A program made the translations under genes and the position numbers. Positions 43,945-56,061 of a stretch of DNA of 64,000 bases are shown piece by piece. Where the stretch lies: the NCBI GenBank assembly GCA_947359465.1, contig OX375872.1:11788137-11852136 (forward strand), in the 5' to 3' direction. The notes beneath the pieces were generated by a model. That model searched no databases, was not told the origin of the DNA, and saw only the letters and a program-made list of their open reading frames with translations. Position 1 is the first letter of the stretch; each line of letters opens with the position of its first letter. The DNA comes from Metellina segmentata. Its lineage: Eukaryota > Arthropoda > Arachnida > Araneae > Tetragnathidae.

Positions 43945-45740
43945 TACAAGAAGTTTCGAAACACTGTATTTCTATTTTAAAACTCTAAAATCCTATATCT
44001 CCCGTGGAGGCATTAGTCCGTCTACCCCCAAATTAAAATACACTGTATCGGCAATGATGCGAAGAGTAAATTCCAACTTCCACAAGAAAATACCACGAAT
44101 TTCAGATACTATTTTCCCAAAACTTGTTTCTCTCGTTACAGGCGAGTGAAATCTTCCCTGCAAAGAGACCTTAGCACCAGACACCAGCAATCAAAGCATA
44201 TTGATACCTACATTCCCCTCTTAGAATAGCTGGCATTAGTCGCATGCTACAGCATTGGGTTTCCTAAAAATACTCCCACATCGCGAGAAACCGGGAGTCC
44301 GGTTCCCGTTGTCTCCAGTTTTTGCCCCAACTTTCACGGGAATAGAGGGGAATGTTATGTTCAATAAAAACAGCAGCGGGGATGCTAAAAGTAAGCAAAA
44401 ACTGAAACGCGCGCAGCTTTAAAAGGGAAGTGGATTCTGGAAAGACCGTTATCTGGCGTGCTGGGAAAAGGCAGGAAGGTACGAAAGAGGGACTATATAA
44501 AAGCACATGGAAAATGGGTGAGAAAATCGATAGGGGAAATAGAGCACTATTTTGACAGATCCTTGTGAGAATCTCAAGTGCTGAATTTCAGTGGAAAGAC
44601 AAGGGGAAAATAGCGTTCAATTAATGAAACAAGTGTTAAATGCGTATTTGTTGTAGAAAAGGAAGGAGATTCACAACTGATTACTTTATGCCAAGGATTA
44701 TAGTTCTTTTGTAGTTACTTTAAATAGTACTATTCATATTCATACTCCAGGAATACTGTATTCATCAACATTACTGAATGTGAATATGCTAGTCATATAC
44801 ACACATTGCAATATGAATAACGTAGTAATTTACATTACTATATAAATATTGCATTCATATACATTATTATATGAATATTGTGTTCATATACATTATTACA
44901 TGAATGCTGTATTCATATACCTTACGATATCAATGCGGTTAAAATAATTAGTAATACTACCTGTTTGTGAGTTTGTACGGGGAACTTTACAACAATCTGT
45001 ATTACAATATAAAAGCACATGGAAAATGGACGAGAATATCGATAGGAGAAATAGAGCGTTGGTCTAAGAGATCCTTGTGAGAATTGTGCTGAATTCCAGT
45101 AGAAAGGTAAGGGGAAACAGAGTTCAACTAATGAAACAAAAGTGTTATTAACTGCGTACATATTGTAGGATTTACCAATTTCTGCTGTCCAAGTGTGTTG
45201 TTCCCATAAAATAATCTTTATCGTTACTTATATAGTATGTATCATATACATTGCAATATTAATATTGCATACAAATACATTATTATACCAATATTGTATT
45301 CATAAACATTACTATGGGAATACTATATTCATATACTTTGTTATATGAATACTGTATTCATATACGTTGCTATATAAAAACGGTTTTATAAATTGATAAT
45401 CGTAGCTCTTAACCATTCAATTCGATAATGACATCTCGACTTTAGAATATTGCCAATTGTTTAATGATGACGATCTGTCGAGTATTGTTAATGACGAGAT
45501 ACCTAGTCGGGACAACCACCAATATGTTTAAAATCTGTACAAGACGTCTTGCAACATTCTGTTCTCCGATACAAAATCTTGTGGGAAACGGATCGTAAAA
45601 TCGATCGGGGAAATACAACAGCATTCTAACATATCCTTGTAAGAATAACAATTGTAGAATTCTAGTAGAAATACGTGGAAGAAATAGCGAAAGAAAATTG
45701 CTTATAACTGCATATGTATTGTAGAAAGAAGATGTATTCA
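43945..45740. repeat. Higher-order tandem repeat: about 190-bp units alternating with arrays of a 'gaatactgtattcatataca' motif
   Basis: The 190-bp unit ('gtgagaat' to 'gaaacaaaagtgttattaac', with 'aaaagcacatggaaaatgg') occurs at about 44490-44670, 44995-45175 and 45560-45735. Between copies lie stretches of the partly palindromic 'gaatactgtattcatataca' and 'ttattatatgaatattg' (44740-44935, 45235-45375). The first unit's upstream part (near 43945) is separated from the rest by about 500 bp of unrelated GC-richer sequence (43990-44480). Confidence 0.7.
45423..45530. mobile_element. Family 1 TTAA MITE, short degraded copy
   Basis: 'cgataatgacatctcgactt' to 'acgagatacctagtcgggac' and 'aaccaccaatatg'; lies inside the higher-order repeat region. 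Confidence 0.6.
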
Positions 45741-45889
45741 CAATTTAATAGCAATATATCAATTTTGTGAAATTAACTGCTGCCTAAGTTTATAGTTCGC
45801 TGAACGGAGTTTCAATTTGCATATGTGATAGTATTTTGATTGGCTTGAACTCACTTCTAATATAAGGTATGCTAATATGTAGTATGTGG

Positions 45890-46870
45890 TTAGATAGCTC
45901 GTTTATTTAACGCAATTTCATAGACAAGTGAATTCATCGCTATGGTTTCCGTAGGAGTTTACTGAATTGAGATTATGCTTTAAGTACGTCTTGGGGTAAT
46001 TCAACAGAATACTCCTAGAGTCATTCCGTAAACAGGACTGGATTACCCCTTATTTTTGATTTCCTTAAGATTGTAAAACGGGCTAGATATATAATCAAAT
46101 ATGGTTAGATCGTTTATTTAACACGTTTCAATAGACAGGTGAATTGATCAATTCGGATTTGTTGGAATTTACTGAGTCCAGGTTGTGCTTCATGTGGGGT
46201 AATGCAACTGATGGTTCTCCGAGTCAGTCTTACAGAATAACTATTCTTACGATTAAGTCTTGAACGAAAATTCTTTAAGATTGTAAAACTGGACACATAG
46301 TCAAAGAAGATCATTTTATCAACATGTTTCAATAGACAGATGAATTAATCACAATGTTGTGTGTAGGAGTTTACCTATCTAGTTTGTGCTTCAAATAGAG
46401 AAATTCAACGGATGGCTACTCGAGTCAGATTTTCTGAAGCATTTTTCAAAAGCGTCTTATAATTAAATCCTCAAAATTGTTGCACGTTTCGTAATACAGA
46501 TGGTTAGATCGTTTACGTAAAGCGTGTTGAAATTTACTTAGTCCAGGTTGTGGTTTAAGTGGGGTTAAAACAACTCATGACTTCTCGATACATTCTTCCA
46601 AAATAACGATTAGTACGATTATCCAGATAGATGATTCCTCCTTGATTGTATTTCTCACTTCTGTGTCAATAAAATTTTCGCTGTTGTGCCTGTAAGACCA
46701 TTACTTGACGTTGTCTGTTTTGTGTTTGGTGCAGCATCACAAATATGTCCCTTGGCCATAAGCCCAATCAAGATTAGACAGGTGAATAATCATTATGGTG
46801 TCTATAGGAATATATTTAGTAGATTTCGTGTTTCAGACAGATCTTCGATTTGAAATTCTTAACCAATAGA
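45890..46870. repeat. Tandem repeat, unit about 200-210 bp, four to five diverged copies
   Basis: Units start 'atggttagatcgtttattta', contain 'caatagacaggtgaatt' and 'tttactgagtccaggttgtg', and end 'ttccttaagattgtaaaac'. Starts lie near 45890, 46102, 46306 and 46500; a further partial copy at 46775-46870 follows an inserted LINE end. Confidence 0.75.
46625..46775 (+). repeat. LINE 3' end inserted in the tandem repeat
   Basis: 'accattacttgacgttgtct', 'gtgtttggtgcagcatcaca' and 'tatgtcccttggccataagc' match the other LINE 3' ends in the window. Confidence 0.65.
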
Positions 46871-47360
46871 ATCGTTCCAAAGGATTTTTTTTAGGAAATG
46901 ACCAATATTAATATTTCCAAATGATTCTTTTTTAAGGACATGATGAACAGAATCTTTCTAAAGGATTCTCGTCTAAGAAAATTATCAAAATAACATTTCC
47001 AAAGGATTCTATTAGAAAATGACCAAGAGAATCTTCCCAACGGATTCTTTTCTAATGAAATGACCAAAATATTATTTACAAATGATTCTTTTATAAGAAA
47101 ATGACCAACATAATATTTTTTCAGGGGACTCTTTTCTATGAAAATGACCAACTTAATATTCCAACGGATTCTTTTTTAAAGAACTGACCAGCATAACCTT
47201 TCCAAAAGATTATTTTGTAAGGAAATGACCAAGAGATTGTTTCAAGAGGATTCTTTTCTTATTATATAAGACCAATAGAGGGCTATCAAAATATTTCTAG
47301 TCTAAGGAAAAGACTAATACGATATTTTCAACGGTTGAAATATTCCAAGTATTCTTTTAT
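46860..47360 (-). repeat. Family 2 repeat array, minus orientation, about nine units
   Basis: Complement of the family 2 unit: 'aggaaatgaccaatattaat', 'atttccaaatgattctttt', recurring every 45-60 bp, ending in the complement of the leader ('cttttatccaatagg'). Confidence 0.75.
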
Positions 47361-47689
47361 CCAATAGGTGGGTTTATTTACTCAATAAAAGTGTTTTATG
47401 GGGTAAAACAATTCTACCCTGCTCGGAAATCTCGTTAATAAGGGTTAAGGGGTAAAGAAGGGTTAATCATTAAAGGCACTGCTATACGTGTACCGTACAC
47501 ATTTCTGAACATATAATACATTTAAATGCATACATACGTATATACACTTAAACATATATACGTACATGCATTCAAATACCGTGTTTTACGGATATGTAAG
47601 TTTTACATTTGAATACACGTGTATTACAGATCTGTAACCTTTATGTTTAAATAAATATGTAATTAAAAGTCTGTAAGTTATGCATTTAA
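47361..47689. other. No recognised feature
   Basis: AT-rich; 47500-47680 has loosely repeated 'cgtatatac'/'tacgtatat' motifs. Confidence 0.4.
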
Positions 47690-48062
47690 TCCTCTAAGCG
47701 TTGTAACGTTGCTTACTACCCACATCTTTTGGTTGAAAGAATCCTTGGAAAGATTCTGTTGGTTAATTTCCTCACAAAGAATCCTATAGAAGGATTACAT
47801 TGCTCTCTCACCCTCAAATATTTCATTTGAATAGAATCCTTTGAAAAAACATTTTGATCAAGAAGATAAAAATTGGTTAGAAGTATTTTCCTTATAGAGA
47901 AAAATTCTTTGTAAATATTTCGATGTTGATTTCATCAACAAAATTTTTTTTAGAAAGATTCCGTTGTTGATTTCATCACAAAGAATCCTTTTGAAAGATT
48001 CCGCTGTTCATTTACCCAGAAAAATCTATTAAAATGATTCCGTTGCTCATTTCCTTAATATA

Positions 48063-49467
48063 CACACTCTATAACAAAAAAAATCGACGCACCAAGAAGG
48101 AATCATCCGATTGCTTTCAAATTTCGTATGCAAAAATGTTTTGACCAAATATGCAAATGATTAAAATTTGGTTTCCAATGAATGAATAGTGCGATCTCCA
48201 GCGCATCGGAACTGCGCATCCAGCAGATGCATATAAGGAGTTGTTCTTGAACTGTTGTTAAAAATTTCTGCTGCATTGCGATTTAGGATACCTTTCAACG
48301 ACTGAAAAAATGCCTCGCCGCAGGATTCGAGCTCATTACGAGCAACTTTCAGAGTTTGAAAGAGGTCGTATCATTGGATTGAAAGAGGCAGGTTGGGCAA
48401 ATCGGAGAATCGCTCGTTATGTGAGTCGAAGCGATGCGGCGTTTAGAAGTTGCTGGCAAGAGTGGGTGGACAATGGCAGATTTCAGCGTGAAGATGGTAG
48501 AGGGTCGACGTAGGGCCACAACAGATCGCGAGGACAGAGTGATTGTCAGATCAGCTGTCACAGCGCCTGATTTATCGCTATCAACCATCAGTCGTGCGAC
48601 CCACACACGAGTGTTCACCATGACCATTCACAGACGGCTGAGAGAGCGAAATCTACGCTCGTACCGACCGTTACGCCACCTGCCACTCACGCCTGCACAC
48701 TGTCGAGCCAGATTACAGTGGTGCTTGGCTCGATCAGGCTGGAATGATGCTGACTAGGAACGTATAGTCTTAAGCGACGAATCCCGCTTCCAACTGTGTC
48801 CTGACGATCATCGAAGACGTGTCTCTAGACGCCCAAGGCAACGTGACGATAATGCTTTCACTATTGCACGCCACACGGGCCCTCAACAAGGAGTTATGTT
48901 CTGGGGTGCCATTTCCCTTGATAGCCGGACCCCTTTGGTCGTCATTAGAGGTACACTTACTGTACAGCAGTACGTTGACGACATTCTGAGACCTGTTTTG
49001 CTACCGTTCCTTTCGCAGTACCCTGGGCTTATTTTTCAGCGAGACAATGCCAGACCACATACGGCACGTGTTGCTATGAACTGCCTTTAAGCTTGTCAAA
49101 CACTTCCTTGGCCAGCCAGATCACCAGATCTCTCTCCCATCGAGCATGTCTGAGATATGATGGGAAGGCGACTGCATCCGGTAGGGAATGTTGATGACGT
49201 AGTCCTACGATTGGAGCAAATTTAGCAAGAAATACCGCAGGAGACCATCCGGGTGCTTTATCGGTCTATTTATCGTGTGGCAGCTTGCATCCAGGCTAGA
49301 GGCGGGTTAACACCTTAATGAGCTCGTTACTGTAACTCTGAAATAAATCATTCAATTGTTCTGAAATTTTAATCATTTTCTATTCTGCACATAATTTTTC
49401 TATCCACCAATTTTTGTCTCCATCGGACAACTCCTTCTTGGTGAGTCGATTTTTTTGTTATAGAGTG
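48063..49467 (+). mobile_element. Tc1-like transposon, complete with terminal repeats, 1.4 kb
   Basis: Left CACACTCTATAACAAAAAAA and right (reversed) CACTCTATAACAAAAAAATC, continuing to ACCAAGAAGGA and, less exactly, TCCGAT. Flanked by TA. Related to the relic at 13461-14165 by terminal and protein similarity. Confidence 0.85.
48310..49318 (+). pseudogene. Tc1-like transposase (DD34E), one frameshift and four nonsense codons
   Basis: ATG 48310 begins MPRRRIRAHYEQLSEFERGR, then GLKEAGWANRRIARYVSRSD, the first helix-turn-helix. The frame shifts near 48500-48515 to the frame reading RRRATTDREDRVIVRSAV and MTIHRRLRERNLRSYRPL. The first catalytic D is in ERIVLSDESRFQLCPDDHRR, the second in QRDNARPHTARVAMNCL, the third acidic residue in PARSPDLSPIEHV. 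The stop codons replace probable W or Q residues: after WNDAD (48755), after AMNCL (49088), after IEHV (a TGA) and before QEIPQE (a TAG). The reading frame ends at 49316-49318. The triad is otherwise intact, so the element died relatively late. Confidence 0.88.
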
Positions 49468-49799
49468 TATAATCTTTAAAAAATTTGTTTCGGTCAAGAA
49501 ATTCAGAATTAGTTATAAGTCATCCGCTGGAAGTCTACACGTTGAAAGGTGGAATTATGCTTGTGAACCTCTCACATGGTTTATTAAGGTGTTAATGAGG
49601 TCATGGAGAACCTGCCTCCGAAGTGCTCTCAATCATCAGTAGCGACAGTATTGCACTGAATAAATGGGATCAGATTGTTTATTAAACGCATGGTACGGAT
49701 CCGGAAGAGGTACACGGATACTAAAGGCTGTAGGGATTATAGCACGAAATTATAAATATACGTGTACACGAACGAATCAAACACACATTAAGGTACATG

Positions 49800-50290
49800 C
49801 ATGCGTTTGGAGCCATATTTTAAAAAGTTGCACCTAGAAGGACTAGACCGGTACAAATGAAATTTGGAGGAGTGGTACATCTGCATGGAGATGCAAATTA
49901 TCAAATTTTCAGAATCGTTCGAGCATGCACATGAGGCAGGGCAGCTCTCAAACACGCTGCATACCAGGTCATAAAAGGACATCCAGTAGCGCAGCAAATT
50001 CATTTCGACGCATGCTGTTATGTTGGTTACATCGTTTCGCATTGAGTTATGCCTCGGAAAAAAGTTCGTAAGCAATTTAATCAACTAGGAGGGTTTGACA
50101 CCGAGAGAGAATCGACGTGTAAGACATGCGCATACTGATCCAACAGCCACTGATTCAGACATCCAACGGGCAGTGGGAAATCGATTATCCATTCAGTACT
50201 ATCGGTCATCCAATAAGTGATCGCACCTTTGTCGACGGCTTCAGGACGTGGGACTAAACTCGTTTTGAAAAGCATGCGTTTTGAAAAGCA
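49800..50290 (+). pseudogene. 5' part of another Tc1-like element, N-terminal transposase fragment
   Basis: An untranslated leader is followed by ATG 50049: MPRKKVRKQFNQLGGFDTER, similar to the start of the transposase at 48310. An internal deletion then joins it to RRVRHAHTDPTATDSDIQRA, part of the second helix-turn-helix region, then after a frameshift ISDRTFVDGF. The frame is lost after about 50270 and there is no catalytic domain. It lies some 330 bp after the neighbouring Tc1, but its sequence differs enough to be another subfamily. Confidence 0.7.
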
Positions 50291-50396
50291 TAGATGGGCA
50301 ATAAGATGACTGTTGGTCACTAAAAAAATGTTTTAAGCACTTATCCACCTGACCATACAGATACAAACATTAATGACACATTGTCATTGACTCTTT

Positions 50397-50545
50397 ACCC
50401 TCCTAGTGGTATCGACGAAATATATCTTCCAAGATCTGGTCGATTTTGCTAACGACGATATATCTCTCACCAAGATCTGATCAGTTTTGCTATTGAAGAG
50501 ATATCTCGCAGAGACAAAACTTCCCTATCACTCCAAGGGGTACGA
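50397..50545. mobile_element. Family 1 TTAA MITE
   Basis: Starts 'ttaccctcctagtggtatcg', contains 'aagatctggtcgattttgct' and 'gagatatctcgcagagacaa'; the right terminus is diverged. Confidence 0.7.
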
Positions 50546-51732
50546 AGATCCAAGTGGGGAAAACAATTCGTCCCTTGACGTTTTGGACGAGAGAAATTTC
50601 GACGTGAGGGAAACCACATGGAAGGTTAACTTAAGATTTGAACAGCAAATAGTCGATTGTAGATATAAGTAAGATTCCAGCAAAAACTTGTGCTTAATAT
50701 AAACAAATTGATATCATAAACTTAGACTCACCCTTTTCATTATTGATTATTTTCAATTTTACTGATTTAAAATTTGCTGTTTTCGTATCCATTTTTGCGT
50801 CAGAAAACGTCCATATTAACCTCCAGACAGTTATAATGAAATAAGTTAAGCTAACACGCCTTAAACCTCTTTTCATTATCCATAGAAGTGTTTAACTCTA
50901 AAGCCAAATGCCTTCAATTCAAACACATCATGTCTTATGAAATAAATGTCTTTTCCAGAATCCTTTTAACCCATTAAGAAGGAATATATTACGAGCAGGA
51001 TTAAAGAAGAAGTAAAATAAAGTGATGCATTTGAAGGAGTATAAGGAAACTCTCTTAGCTTGCGTGAGAGATACCCGATAGATCTAAATAACAATGGAAG
51101 AAATATTGCCCGGAAGACAAAGAGAGAAAAACTTCTCGAAAATAGTCTATGTACTTGTGAGTAGACAGTTTATCCACTCAATAAATTCAAATTACTTCTA
51201 CAGTTGCGGTGTAGGGTATTCTAGTATCGCCATAGAAATAAATTCGGATTGTTGTTGCTGAGAAGCTGTAGGAGAAGTATTTATAGGAAGGGATTACAAT
51301 GTTGTCCATATGGCCATATTTGGTTAAGCAAACACAAGACTATGTCAAGTAATTGTGAAAAGAAAGGATGGAGGGAAGAGAGCTTCCTGGTGTTCAGGAT
51401 TAGAAGGAATGAAAACTTTTAAGCTGCGTTAAGTGATATAGGAACCCCTCAATGTTTCTAGGGGTGATAGATTGAGCCCATGTGCTAAAAAAATGCGATA
51501 TGCCGAGGAATAATGAGCGTATATCATAAAAACCGTAATATGCTGTGGGTTTGCGACATATCGACGGTCAATATGGTAAAAAACGGGATAGGTCAAAGCG
51601 ATATATCGACGGCCGATATGGTAAAAAGCGCTATATGTCGAAGCGTTTTTCGAGAGTCATGAAAAATTTACTTTTTGGAGGGGAGAAGTGTAGTCAAATA
51701 TAGTGTGGCCACAAAATGTAAACTGTAAACTA
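50546..51732. other. No gene recognised; small tandem repeat near its end
   Basis: 51495-51660 contains about three units of a roughly 45-bp repeat ('gcgacatatcgacggtcaat', 'gcgatatatcgacggccgat'). The rest is AT-rich with no recognised content. Confidence 0.45.
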
Positions 51733-51950
51733 ATGGTTTTGACGAGATATCTCGTTCAATATGACAAAATACCTCGTAGAAACAAAGTGCCCTAACTTCA
51801 ATGCGGGATGAAGATCCGAGTAGAAAAATCAATTTGTCCCTTTCCTACAATAGGTGACAATTTGGAACAGTTTTTGGAATCAGAGGCTGGTCACTAGATG
51901 GTAGTTTTTGACCAAGGTAGCCTTGGTTTTAGACCACCAGGAGGGTTAAA
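51733..51950. mobile_element. Family 1 TTAA MITE variant
   Basis: 'ggttttgacgagatatctcg' at the left, 'atacctcgtagaaacaaagt' in the middle, 'accaccaggagggttaa' at the right end. The middle contains extra sequence ('gatgaagatccgagtagaaa') also seen near 50545-50570, so a subfamily exists. Confidence 0.6.
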
Positions 51951-52832
51951 ACATTGTGATCAAAGATTGTATTATAAATCACGAAAAGTAACCCCCAAAA
52001 GCAAAATACCGAAGCATGACCTAAAACCTACATGAGCATATTAAAAACGGAATTTTTAACTATGCAGGCATTTTGTACGAAATGGTAATAAAGAGTAGAC
52101 ATGCCAACAAAACTCGGGGCCCCCGGTAATTACGAGACTTAACTCCCCAAGTGCTAGCAAAATCTGAAATTTTATGCTCCTTTCTGGGTTTCGTTGTTCA
52201 TCGTTTTATGTTCCCTTATTTACTGTCAGAGCTCCCTTTATCAGCAATGAAACGAATAGGCGTTAAAGCACAAGAGATAGAGGAATTCCAAACAACAACA
52301 AAAAAAAACTGAAAAATAGTTCGTTTTACTGTTTTGCTAGTGTCGACAACGCGTCTAAGACTTTGTAAGTTAGCATTTCCTGTCAGCAAGATAAAACCAA
52401 TATTGAGTTATAAAATGCCGCTTTTATACTCAGAATAAATGCTTTTCTTAAAATTTCGGGATCGTTTCAATCCTGAAGTAAAAGCAGTTTGTCGTTGCTA
52501 GTGTATACAATCGAGAATGACTATTGTCAGAGAGTTATTACTGGTTTTAGCTTTCTTCCACAAACGGCTTTTCTTGCTAGAATATTCTTTCATGTCTATT
52601 CTGGTGATTCATCTTCTGGATTAATTCCAATTATTTTCAGCCATGTGTGTGAGCTGTGGATAGAAGGTGCATTTTCGATTGCAAAAGACTACTCAAGTTT
52701 TTTTCCCGTTTATAAAATACACAAATATTAAGAAAGGAGTCTTTTCAATAAGTCGATCTGCTAGTGAGGGGCTCGATTCCCGGTCCATCCCCTTCGATCA
52801 TATATTGACTGTTCGTAATCCAATTTTTCCCT
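51951..52832. other. No recognised feature
   Basis: The overlapping plus frames of 80 and 98 codons (52489-52963) match nothing known to me. Confidence 0.35.
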
Positions 52833-53028
52833 CTATGTGGTTTCGAAGAGATATCTCGTACATCAAGATCCGGCAAATTTTGCTAGTTACGAGATATCTC
52901 GGCACCAAGATATTGATAGTTTCTTGTGACAGCGAGATCAAGATCTGTTCAGTTTTCTTTTAATAACGAGATATCTCATCCATCCCGATCTGGTGCGTGT
53001 TGCTAATGATGATGAGAAGAGTAACTTG
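52833..53028. mobile_element. Family 1 TTAA MITE
   Basis: 'tgtggtttcgaagagatatc', 'agttacgagatatctcggca', 'cgagatcaagatctgttcag' and 'taataacgagatatctcatc'. Right terminus eroded. Confidence 0.7.
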
Positions 53029-53039
53029 TAATCTTGCCT

Positions 53040-53340
53040 AGAGTAGAAACTTTGGAATTATTCTACTGCTCGTCTGCTTTTAGTATAATCCTTGGAAATT
53101 ATTCTAGTGCTCTCCTTTCCTTTAAAGTGAATCCCGTGGAAAGATTTATTTGGAGTCCTTTATAAAATAAAATCCTTTTGTAAGATTCTGTTGATCATTT
53201 TCTAAAAATGAAATCTGATGGAAACATTCTATTTCTCCTTTTCTTACGATTAATTCTTTGGAAAAAGACTGCAGGTGAAAAAGGTCGAAACCGGTTAGAA
53301 GTCATGAATTGAAAATTGCAGGTTGCCAAATGGAATACTA
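53040..53340 (+). repeat. Family 2 repeat
   Basis: Units 'tatt(c/t)tactgctcgtc', 'aaatcctttt' and 'tctatttctccttttcttac', then the family tail 'aaaaagactgcaggtgaaaa' and 'attgcaggttgccaaatgga'. Confidence 0.65.
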
Positions 53341-54684
53341 CTCCTGATAAAAAAGATCACTGCAGAACAAACATTTAAGTGTACACGAAATCCACTGAAT
53401 TTCAACACGTTCAGAAACAGTGAACAGCATTGGAGTAAGTGATGCCATGTAGTAAAGGCACTCTCTCTCAGATGCACAATTATAAAAATACATACCTTGT
53501 TATACATACATTTTATCATACATCCTAAAAAATATTAATTAAACACAGCCCAAAATAAGCAAGATTCGTGTATCTGTTTTTGAAAATTTTTGTTCACGAT
53601 GAAATGCAAAATAAAAATATTTAAGTGAAATTAGTGCGCTATAATCTCAAGTGTACACAAATTTAAATTTGTCTTCAAAATATTTTACCCATTTTGATTT
53701 TTCGCACGATTTGTCGTCCAACTATTTTCATTCATTTCAAAGTTTTTTATTATGAAACTGTTTTATAATTTAAAAAATCATTCATCATGAAAATTATTAA
53801 ATTTTTTTTAGTTATCTAATGAAAACAAAATGATAACCATACAGTAATAAATAACGGATCATTGCTTTTATAACTAAATCCAAAACTCTAAATTACAGAA
53901 GTGATGAAATGTGCTTAATATACTATCCTCACTAAATACAAACAATATACTCACATCTCAGATGCTCTGTGTGGGTCGAGGAATTTGTAAAACATGAAGG
54001 TGATGTTTTGTATTCGACACAATTTTTTCTTAAGCTTGCGTTTTCACTTTAATTATAACAATTCATGCGGTTCTCTCAAAGTCCTAACTTATGGTCTCAT
54101 CGCGGCGAGAGTTTGAAGCGGTTAGTACAAGCGAAATACGTTATGAGTATATACTCCTGATAGAGAAACACATCCGGTAACATAGTAAGGTAAACGGGTG
54201 GTTAAGTCAGACTGCTAAAAAGATGGCTTCCAGATTTTATGATCATTAGCAGAGGCGCGTTATTCATATAAAAATGCAAAGAAGATAATATGCGAAAGTA
54301 CTTTAACTATAACAATAACTATAACTTGAAGGATAAAAAGTTTTCCATTTCCCTGCAACTTTAAAAAGTCTATTAGTGAAAACCACTTTATCATCAACCA
54401 TCTGAAACTAATTGAAAAGCAAATACTTCCGTTGTGAGAATATTTGATGACAGGTTCTTTCATCTGGCGTCAAAACCAATAATTATTAATTGCTTCAAAT
54501 ATAGGCCTAAAACACATATAGAGGTAAACCGGATGAAACACAGAAAATATGATTTCCCTTTCTCCGCGTTTAGTGATATCTTTTGGTTTCTTGTTAGATT
54601 ACATGGGGATATAGAATTATAAAAAAATTAATAGACAAACTTGTAACTCTCCTCTTGAACAGTTTACAAGTAATTCGTTCCGTA
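53341..54684. other. No recognised feature
   Basis: AT-rich sequence with small unremarkable frames. Confidence 0.4.
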
Positions 54685-54880
54685 TAGCCAACAGGGGTAC
54701 ATCTCTTCTAGGGCATTACAACCCTGTGGTGCCCAGGTTATCATTTTCCCCTTTCATTTTTATCTACCCTTTCTACTTTTGCTTTTTCTTCCTTCTTCAT
54801 TGTGTTCTGTGTCTTGTGTTTGAGCCAGCTTTGCCAAATAGGGCCCTTACTCAAAAAAAAAATAATAATCAACAAGTGAG
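54685..54880 (+). repeat. LINE 3' end, truncated copy
   Basis: 'gtgtcttgtgtttgagccag', 'ctttgccaaatagggccctt' and an A-rich tail (AAAAAAAAAATAATAATC). Confidence 0.65.
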
Positions 54881-54984
54881 GAAAAAGCAAAAAGTAAAAT
54901 TGCAAGGGAGAATAAAACGAAAAATGAAGGACATATCATTAGGGTACCTCAGGGTTGTGATGCCCGTGTTTACTTAACGCTTCA

Positions 54985-55185
54985 AGTGGTTACGACGATT
55001 TGATCAACTTTTCTAATGGCGAGATACCTCGTCATCAAGATATTATTGACGATTGCATTGATGATGACCAGATCAAGATAAGGTCAGTTTTCTTCTCATG
55101 ATAATGGCATTTGGACATGTGTTTCCGTCTAGCGACGAAATATCGCGTTCATCAAGATCTGATCAGTAATGGTGAGATACCTCCT
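54985..55185. mobile_element. Family 1 TTAA MITE
   Basis: 'caagtggttacgacgatttg', 'ggcgagatacctcgtcatca', 'gatgaccagatcaagataag' and 'agcgacgaaatatcgcgttc'. Confidence 0.7.
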
Positions 55186-55394
55186 AGAGCAATCTATTGT
55201 GGGGAAATGAAAATGATCAGTCATGAGGTTCTAGTATTTATTCCTCATAGCTTGTGTGATATTCATTTGTCACTGTGGATACTTCCCCTTTGCAGATACT
55301 TCTCACAGGATTCATCTCGGATAGTATCCTTAATTTTTGGATAGGCTCGCATTTGAGCATTGCGACAGGATATACCCCACGTTAGCATTCTTGG

Positions 55395-55576
55395 TTAACC
55401 CTCCTGGTAGATTTTGTCCAGGCGAGATATCTCGTCATTAGAAAAACTGACTAGATCTTGAACTCGTCATCACAAAAAAATTGGCAATATCTTGATAACG
55501 AGATACCTTGTCAGATTAAAAAAATCGACTGTATATAGATGGACGAGATATCTCGTTGAAACCACTAGACTGTTAA
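55395..55576. mobile_element. Family 1 TTAA MITE, both TTAA ends present
   Basis: TTAACCCTCCTGGTAG at 55395 and CCACTAGACTGTTAA ending at 55576. Modules 'ggcgagatatctcgtcatta', 'ctagatcttgaactcgtcat' and 'gatggacgagatatctcgtt'. Confidence 0.8.
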
Positions 55577-56061
55577 ACATATAAAGCGTGCAGTAACGAG
55601 AGGATATAACAGCAGATAAAAGCAATAACACAGAATAAAAAACAGAATCATGTCCTCATATTAATTTAAAACCTATCCATAACACTTCTGCCATGCGTGC
55701 AAATTGAGAATGGCCGAAAAATCTGAAAGCCAACGGTGTGCTTCATACGCTACAAGCGTTTAGCACAATTGAAAATAATTTGACGAAATCCATAGGTATT
55801 GTTAGGATTTTGAAATTTAATCGACTGTAAGTAATGGTAATCGAGTATCTAAGCCCTTCCGTAAGATCAAAATGGCGAAACCGTGACAAATTGAGTTTTA
55901 CACGGCGCCCAATTGATCGCGAAATGTGTTAAACGGTAGTTTTATGCTTTTTGTTATTCGTGACTTCGGCTATTGCTTTTAATTTCTCTCGAAATAGGAG
56001 TTTTAAATCGATGTCACTCGTATGTTTTGCTCCATTCCAGTGTTTATGACTAATATATTTA
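55577..56061. other. No recognised feature
   Basis: AT-rich, no gene or repeat identified. Confidence 0.4.

Larger units (their letters stand above)
47690..49580 (+). repeat. Family 2 element hosting a Tc1 transposon
   Basis: Left end TTAATCCTCTAAGCG, leader 'ttttggttgaaagaatcctt', five or more units to 48060, then the Tc1 (48063-49467), then the family tail (GTCAAGAAATTCAGAATTAG to AATTATGCTTGTGAACCTCT) and a TTAA near 49577. Excising the Tc1 gives an ordinary family 2 element. Confidence 0.7.

Noticed and set aside
47490..47700. Telomere-like or subtelomeric repeat
   Set aside because: Motifs such as 'cgtatatac' are irregular and match no telomeric unit.
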